From Chloroflexota bacterium (GTDB lineage: Bacteria; Chloroflexota; Anaerolineae; UBA4142; SHND01): DNA of 64,000 nucleotides. Where the stretch lies: NCBI GenBank assembly GCA_004295045.1, contig SHND01000011.1:62001-126000 (forward strand), read 5' to 3'. The stretch's first letter is position 1. Each line of letters begins with the position of its first letter. Positions 60,746 to 64,000 of the stretch are shown here, one piece after another. The notes beneath the pieces were generated by a model, which saw only the letters and a list, made by a program, of their open reading frames with translations, was not told where the DNA came from and did no database searches. The position numbers and the translations under genes were made by a program.

Positions 60746-62422
60746 ATGACAACTCAATCTAGTTCCAGTACAAAGGAACAAGCCCTTGAAGCAGCATCCT
60801 GGCTCCCACTCATCATCATCGTTCTCGCGCAGCTGCAAATGGCATTCAATATCAACGCGCTGCCGGTCTCGATTGGACCCATTGCTGCAGATTTGGATGC
60901 GCCGGCGACGGCGATTAGCACGGCGTTGGTGTATTATTCGCTCTTTGTCGCCGCGTTCGTTATGCTCGGCGCCAAGCTCGGAAAAATCATCGGCGAGCGA
61001 CGGGTCTTTCAGGTCTCGGCGCTCGTACACGGCGCGTCAATGGCTTGGATGGCGGTCGCCACCGACACCGCCTCGATGAATTACGCGCAAATTCTTTCGG
61101 GCATCGCGGCTGCCGCGCTCGTTCCCACCCTCGTCGTTCTCATCGCCGCAAGTTATCAAGGCAAGCAGCAGGCGCAGGCGTTTGGCATTCTCGCCAGCAT
61201 CCCCGCCGTCGCCAGCGGCATCGCGTTCATCGTCGCGGGCTATATCGCCACTGCGTTGAGTTGGCGTTATTCGTTCGGGCTCCTCGCCATCCTTTCCATT
61301 GTCGTTTTCATTCTCAGTTTTCGCCTCACAAAAGTTCCGCGCACCACGGGGCTCAACATTGATTTTATCGGCGTCGTGCTCTCGGCGGCGGCAATCGCGT
61401 TCATCCTCATCGGTTTCAATAATCTCAACGAATGGGGTTTCTTGTGGGCAACGCCGAACGCGCCCTTTAACCTGCTCGGACTTTCGCCGGTGCCTTTCTT
61501 TATCATTTTTGGCATCGTACTAGGACACAGCTTTTTCCGATGGTCGCACCGACGCGTGGCTGCCAAAAAGACGCCGCTGCTCGCGCTCGAAGTGCTTGAC
61601 AGCTCCGAAGAAAAAAATACGGTCCTCGCCTTTCTCGTCGCGGGCGCGCTTGGCACGGCGGTCAGTTTTCTCATTCCGATCTATATCCAATTCGTTCAAG
61701 ACCAAACGCCGCTCTTTACCGCCATCGCCATCGTGCCGTACACACTTGTCGTCGCGCTCGCCGCAATCTTTTCCGTCCGTCTGTATGACCGGTTCACGCC
61801 GCGCTGGCTTGGCATCATCTGCTTTATCCTCGTCGCGATCGGCTCTGTATTTGTCGGTTTCAGCATCGCGAATGAGTGGGGCACGCCGCTCGTGATTCTT
61901 GGGCTGATGATTCTCGGGCTGGGCGAAGGCACGATGCTGACACTCTTGTTCAATGTGTTGGTATCATCCTCACCCAAAAAGTTTGCGGGGGATGTCGGCG
62001 CGCTGCGCGGCGTTGCCAACAATGTGTCCTCGGCGTTAGGCGCGGCATTCGCGGGCGTCGTCGCCGTGGGACTGCTCGGCGTAGTCGTCGCCTCGCTCCT
62101 GAATGTATCGGGGCTGCCGCAATCGGTGCGCACTGAATTCAATTTCGACGATGTGGATTTTGTGACGAACGCGCAGCTCAAGGAAACGCTCAGCAAGATG
62201 AACGCCTCACCCGAACAAGTGGCGGAAGCGGTTCGCATCAACGAAGAGGCGCGCTTGCGTTCCCTGCGCGCAACTTTTATTCTTATCGCCGCCGTTTCGC
62301 TGCTCGCGCTCTTTCCCGCCGCGGGCTTGCCAAAATACGCGCCCGGTTCCGTCTCGGCGGAAGAGGTGGTTACGGAAGAATCGCTCGATTACGAGGACAG
62401 CAAGGCAGCGCCCATCGCGTAA
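60746..62422 (+). CDS. MFS transporter, DHA2-like
   Basis: 558 aa, about 14 helices. A loop resembling the MFS motif, GAKLGKIIGERRVFQVSAL, lies after TM2. The length and helix count match DHA2-type drug/proton antiporters (EmrB-like). A C-terminal extension (residues 460-558) contains a soluble stretch (FNFDDVDFVTNAQLKETLSKMN) inside the final loop and one more helix. Drug or metabolite efflux; substrate unknown. Confidence 0.85.
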   Translation: MTTQSSSSTKEQALEAASWLPLIIIVLAQLQMAFNINALPVSIGPIAADLDAPATAISTALVYYSLFVAAFVMLGAKLGKIIGERRVFQVSALVHGASMAWMAVATDTASMNYAQILSGIAAAALVPTLVVLIAASYQGKQQAQAFGILASIPAVASGIAFIVAGYIATALSWRYSFGLLAILSIVVFILSFRLTKVPRTTGLNIDFIGVVLSAAAIAFILIGFNNLNEWGFLWATPNAPFNLLGLSPVPFFIIFGIVLGHSFFRWSHRRVAAKKTPLLALEVLDSSEEKNTVLAFLVAGALGTAVSFLIPIYIQFVQDQTPLFTAIAIVPYTLVVALAAIFSVRLYDRFTPRWLGIICFILVAIGSVFVGFSIANEWGTPLVILGLMILGLGEGTMLTLLFNVLVSSSPKKFAGDVGALRGVANNVSSALGAAFAGVVAVGLLGVVVASLLNVSGLPQSVRTEFNFDDVDFVTNAQLKETLSKMNASPEQVAEAVRINEEARLRSLRATFILIAAVSLLALFPAAGLPKYAPGSVSAEEVVTEESLDYEDSKAAPIA

Positions 62423-62460
62423 TTAGAATGGGCACAATGAATCACAAATCTTGAGGGGGA

Positions 62461-62530
62461 CGCGGATATTCGCGGATGAACGCAGATTTATTAATTTTCT
62501 TTTTTCGACGCGGCTCTGCGTTCATCCGCG
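62461..62530. repeat. Interspersed repeat with 16-bp inverted arms
   Basis: A left arm at 62471-62486 (CGCGGATGAACGCAGA) and right arm at 62515-62530 are perfect reverse complements. A 10-nt period (CGCGGAT...) is visible. A related word, ACGCGGATAAACGCA, ends the window at 63986-64000, so the M20 gene is flanked. Confidence 0.75.
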
Positions 62531-62583
62531 TCCAAATCTTTAATGTATGGTGTCGAGTCTAGACATTTCTGGAGGAATACACG

Positions 62584-63969
62584 ATGATGAATTCTAGCGA
62601 TTCCGCACGCGTCTATGCGCGCGAAAATGCGGAACGTTTTCAGAACGAACTTTTTGAAATGTTGCGCATTCCCAGTTTGAGCGGCGACCCCGCGCACAAG
62701 GGCGACATCAAGCGCATGGCAGAATGGTTAGAGACGCACTTGCGCGCGCTGGAATTACAAAACGTCCAAATTATGCCGACGGCGGGACATCCCGTCGTCT
62801 ATGGCGAATGGCTCGGCGCGGGCGCGGACAAACCGACCGTTTTGGTGTACGGACATTACGACGTTGTGCCTGCGTTGCTCGAAGATGGCTGGCACACGGA
62901 CCCGTTCGAGCCGACGGTTCAAGATGGCAAAGTGTATGCGCGCGGCGCGACCGATGACAAAGGACAATTGTTCATTCACGTCAAAGCGCTTGAAGCGTAT
63001 TTGAAAACAAACGGCGCCGCGCCGGTAAATGTGAAAATATTTTTGGAGGGCGAAGAAGAAATTTCCTCGCCGAACCTCGTCCCCTTTATTAAAGAACATC
63101 TCGACTTGTTGAAAGCGGATGTGTGCGTCATCAGCGATACGTCCATGCGTTCGATTGACGAACCCGCCATTCTGCACAGTTTGCGCGGCATGACCTACGC
63201 CGAAATCGAAGTGGAAGGTCCAAAAGAAGATTTGCACAGCGGCTTGTGGGGCGGCGCCGTACACAATCCCGCGCTTGCGCTCGTCGAAATTCTCGGCAAA
63301 TTGTACAACGCGGACAACACGATTGCGGTGCCGGGCTTTTACGATGACGTTGTGCCGCTCACGGAACAAGAACGCGCGATGATCGCCAAAACGGATTTGA
63401 CCGCCGAACAATTCAAGCAATCCACCGGCGTTCCCGAAATTTGGGGCTGGGACACCGAATACAGCATTCGTGAATCCATCGCGGCGCGTCCGACGCTGGA
63501 CATTAACGGCATGTGGAGCGGCTGGTCGGGACCCGGACCCAAAACGATCATTCCGCAAAAAGCGGGCGCGAAAATTTCTTCGCGTTTGGTGGGCGATCAA
63601 GACCCGAACGACATTTTTGACAAACTCAAAAAGTACATCGAGTCCATCACGCCGCCAACGGTCAAAGTTAAAGTCTCACTTCTTACCACCGGCAAGCCCG
63701 CGCTCTTTCCGATTAACATTCCCGAAATGCAAGCGGCGGCGCACGCGTACGAAAAGGGTTGGGGCGCGACGCCCGTTTTTACGCGCGGCGGCGGCAGCAT
63801 TCCCGTTGTCGCGGAAATCGCGGACATGATGAAAATTCCCGTTGTGATGATGGGCTACGGGTTGGACGACGACGGGCTTCATTCGCCCAACGAAAAATAC
63901 AGTCTCGAAATGTTTCAGCGCGGCATCGAAACCGCGATTGTGTATCTCGAAGAATTGGCAAATATGTAA
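62584..63969 (+). CDS. M20 family dipeptidase/carboxypeptidase
   Basis: 461 aa metallopeptidase of the M20 (PepV/CNDP-like) family. Metal ligands and active-site residues: H91 in YGHYDVVPA, D124 in TDDKGQ, the acid Glu cluster around 155-159 in LEGEEEIS, D in ISDTSM and H in DDGLHSPNEKYS near the end. A lid domain (residues 190-300) gives dimerisation. GGAGG lies before the ATG. It would hydrolyse dipeptides or amide compounds in the cytoplasm. Confidence 0.93.
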   Translation: MMNSSDSARVYARENAERFQNELFEMLRIPSLSGDPAHKGDIKRMAEWLETHLRALELQNVQIMPTAGHPVVYGEWLGAGADKPTVLVYGHYDVVPALLEDGWHTDPFEPTVQDGKVYARGATDDKGQLFIHVKALEAYLKTNGAAPVNVKIFLEGEEEISSPNLVPFIKEHLDLLKADVCVISDTSMRSIDEPAILHSLRGMTYAEIEVEGPKEDLHSGLWGGAVHNPALALVEILGKLYNADNTIAVPGFYDDVVPLTEQERAMIAKTDLTAEQFKQSTGVPEIWGWDTEYSIRESIAARPTLDINGMWSGWSGPGPKTIIPQKAGAKISSRLVGDQDPNDIFDKLKKYIESITPPTVKVKVSLLTTGKPALFPINIPEMQAAAHAYEKGWGATPVFTRGGGSIPVVAEIADMMKIPVVMMGYGLDDDGLHSPNEKYSLEMFQRGIETAIVYLEELANM

Positions 63970-64000
63970 AGCATCAAATTGTTGGACGCGGATAAACGCA
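63970..64000. repeat. Truncated copy of the interspersed repeat at the window edge
   Basis: The last bases read GGACGCGGATAAACGCA, akin to the element at 62461-62530. The element continues beyond the window, so only its start is seen. Confidence 0.5.

Noticed and set aside
1..64000. tRNA or rRNA genes
   Set aside because: I looked for T-loop and acceptor-stem patterns by eye and found none. A scan with a tRNA tool would be decisive.

Overview
The window is a moderately GC-rich bacterial chromosome segment with about 64 protein genes in short, tightly packed operons. I see no rRNA, tRNA, phage, transposase or CRISPR. Gene content and style point to a Chloroflexota bacterium, probably Anaerolineae-like: form II CO dehydrogenase-type genes, a PUCC-family membrane protein outside any pigment cluster, sugar ABC transporters with P/T/A-rich lipoprotein linkers, zinc-ribbon membrane proteins, and DUF11, META and LysM secreted proteins. 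This is inference, because no marker gene fixes the taxon.

Layout. 0-4 kb: a three-subunit molybdenum hydroxylase operon (coxS-coxL-coxM type) whose large-subunit start is duplicated upstream. 4-13 kb: mixed metabolic genes, including a divergent methyltransferase/membrane-protein pair, a beta-helix protein, an M3 oligoendopeptidase, a VapBC-type toxin-antitoxin pair, a cupin and a metY operon. 13-20 kb: folate genes (folB and a folK-folE fusion), glyA coupled to a JAMM protease, a URO-D family protein and a zinc-finger membrane protein. 20-28.3 kb: secreted proteins (subtilase with DUF11 repeats, PQQ-type sugar dehydrogenase with PA14) and two zinc-ribbon membrane proteins.

28.3-49.3 kb is dominated by metal homeostasis: an ArsR/CmtR-like regulator with two CDF-type transporters and a membrane-anchored protein that looks like a Rieske domain without its cluster ligands; a DtxR/MntR regulator heading a run of MntH, Usp, multicopper oxidase, ZIP transporter and an ICMT-like methyltransferase, with three palindromic operator-like boxes upstream; a Fur-family regulator with a CbiM-CbiQ-CbiO nickel/cobalt ECF transporter; and a Fur/Zur regulator with ZnuA-ZnuC-ZnuB, again with palindromic boxes. 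An osmoprotectant-type ABC transporter and a PUCC-family protein sit inside this region.

49.3-64 kb: a GH13 amylase-type enzyme, a VOC protein, a STAND-like NTPase with HEAT repeats, ssb, a maltose-type sugar ABC transporter lacking its ATPase, a LysM protein with five META domains, a GAP-family membrane protein, an MFS transporter and an M20 dipeptidase.

The most unusual non-coding feature is a family of intergenic arrays built from 7-nt (sometimes 8-nt) words, often with two oppositely oriented arms. They occur in at least nine gaps and never inside genes. The word differs between arrays but the period is kept. The most interesting gene-level signals are the degenerate Rieske protein in the metal-efflux operon, the DtxR-box operon joining Mn import to a multicopper oxidase and an unusual ZIP protein, the conflict between ribosome-binding site and metal-binding N-terminus in cbiM, and the 321-nt leader of the sugar ABC operon with mutually exclusive stems.
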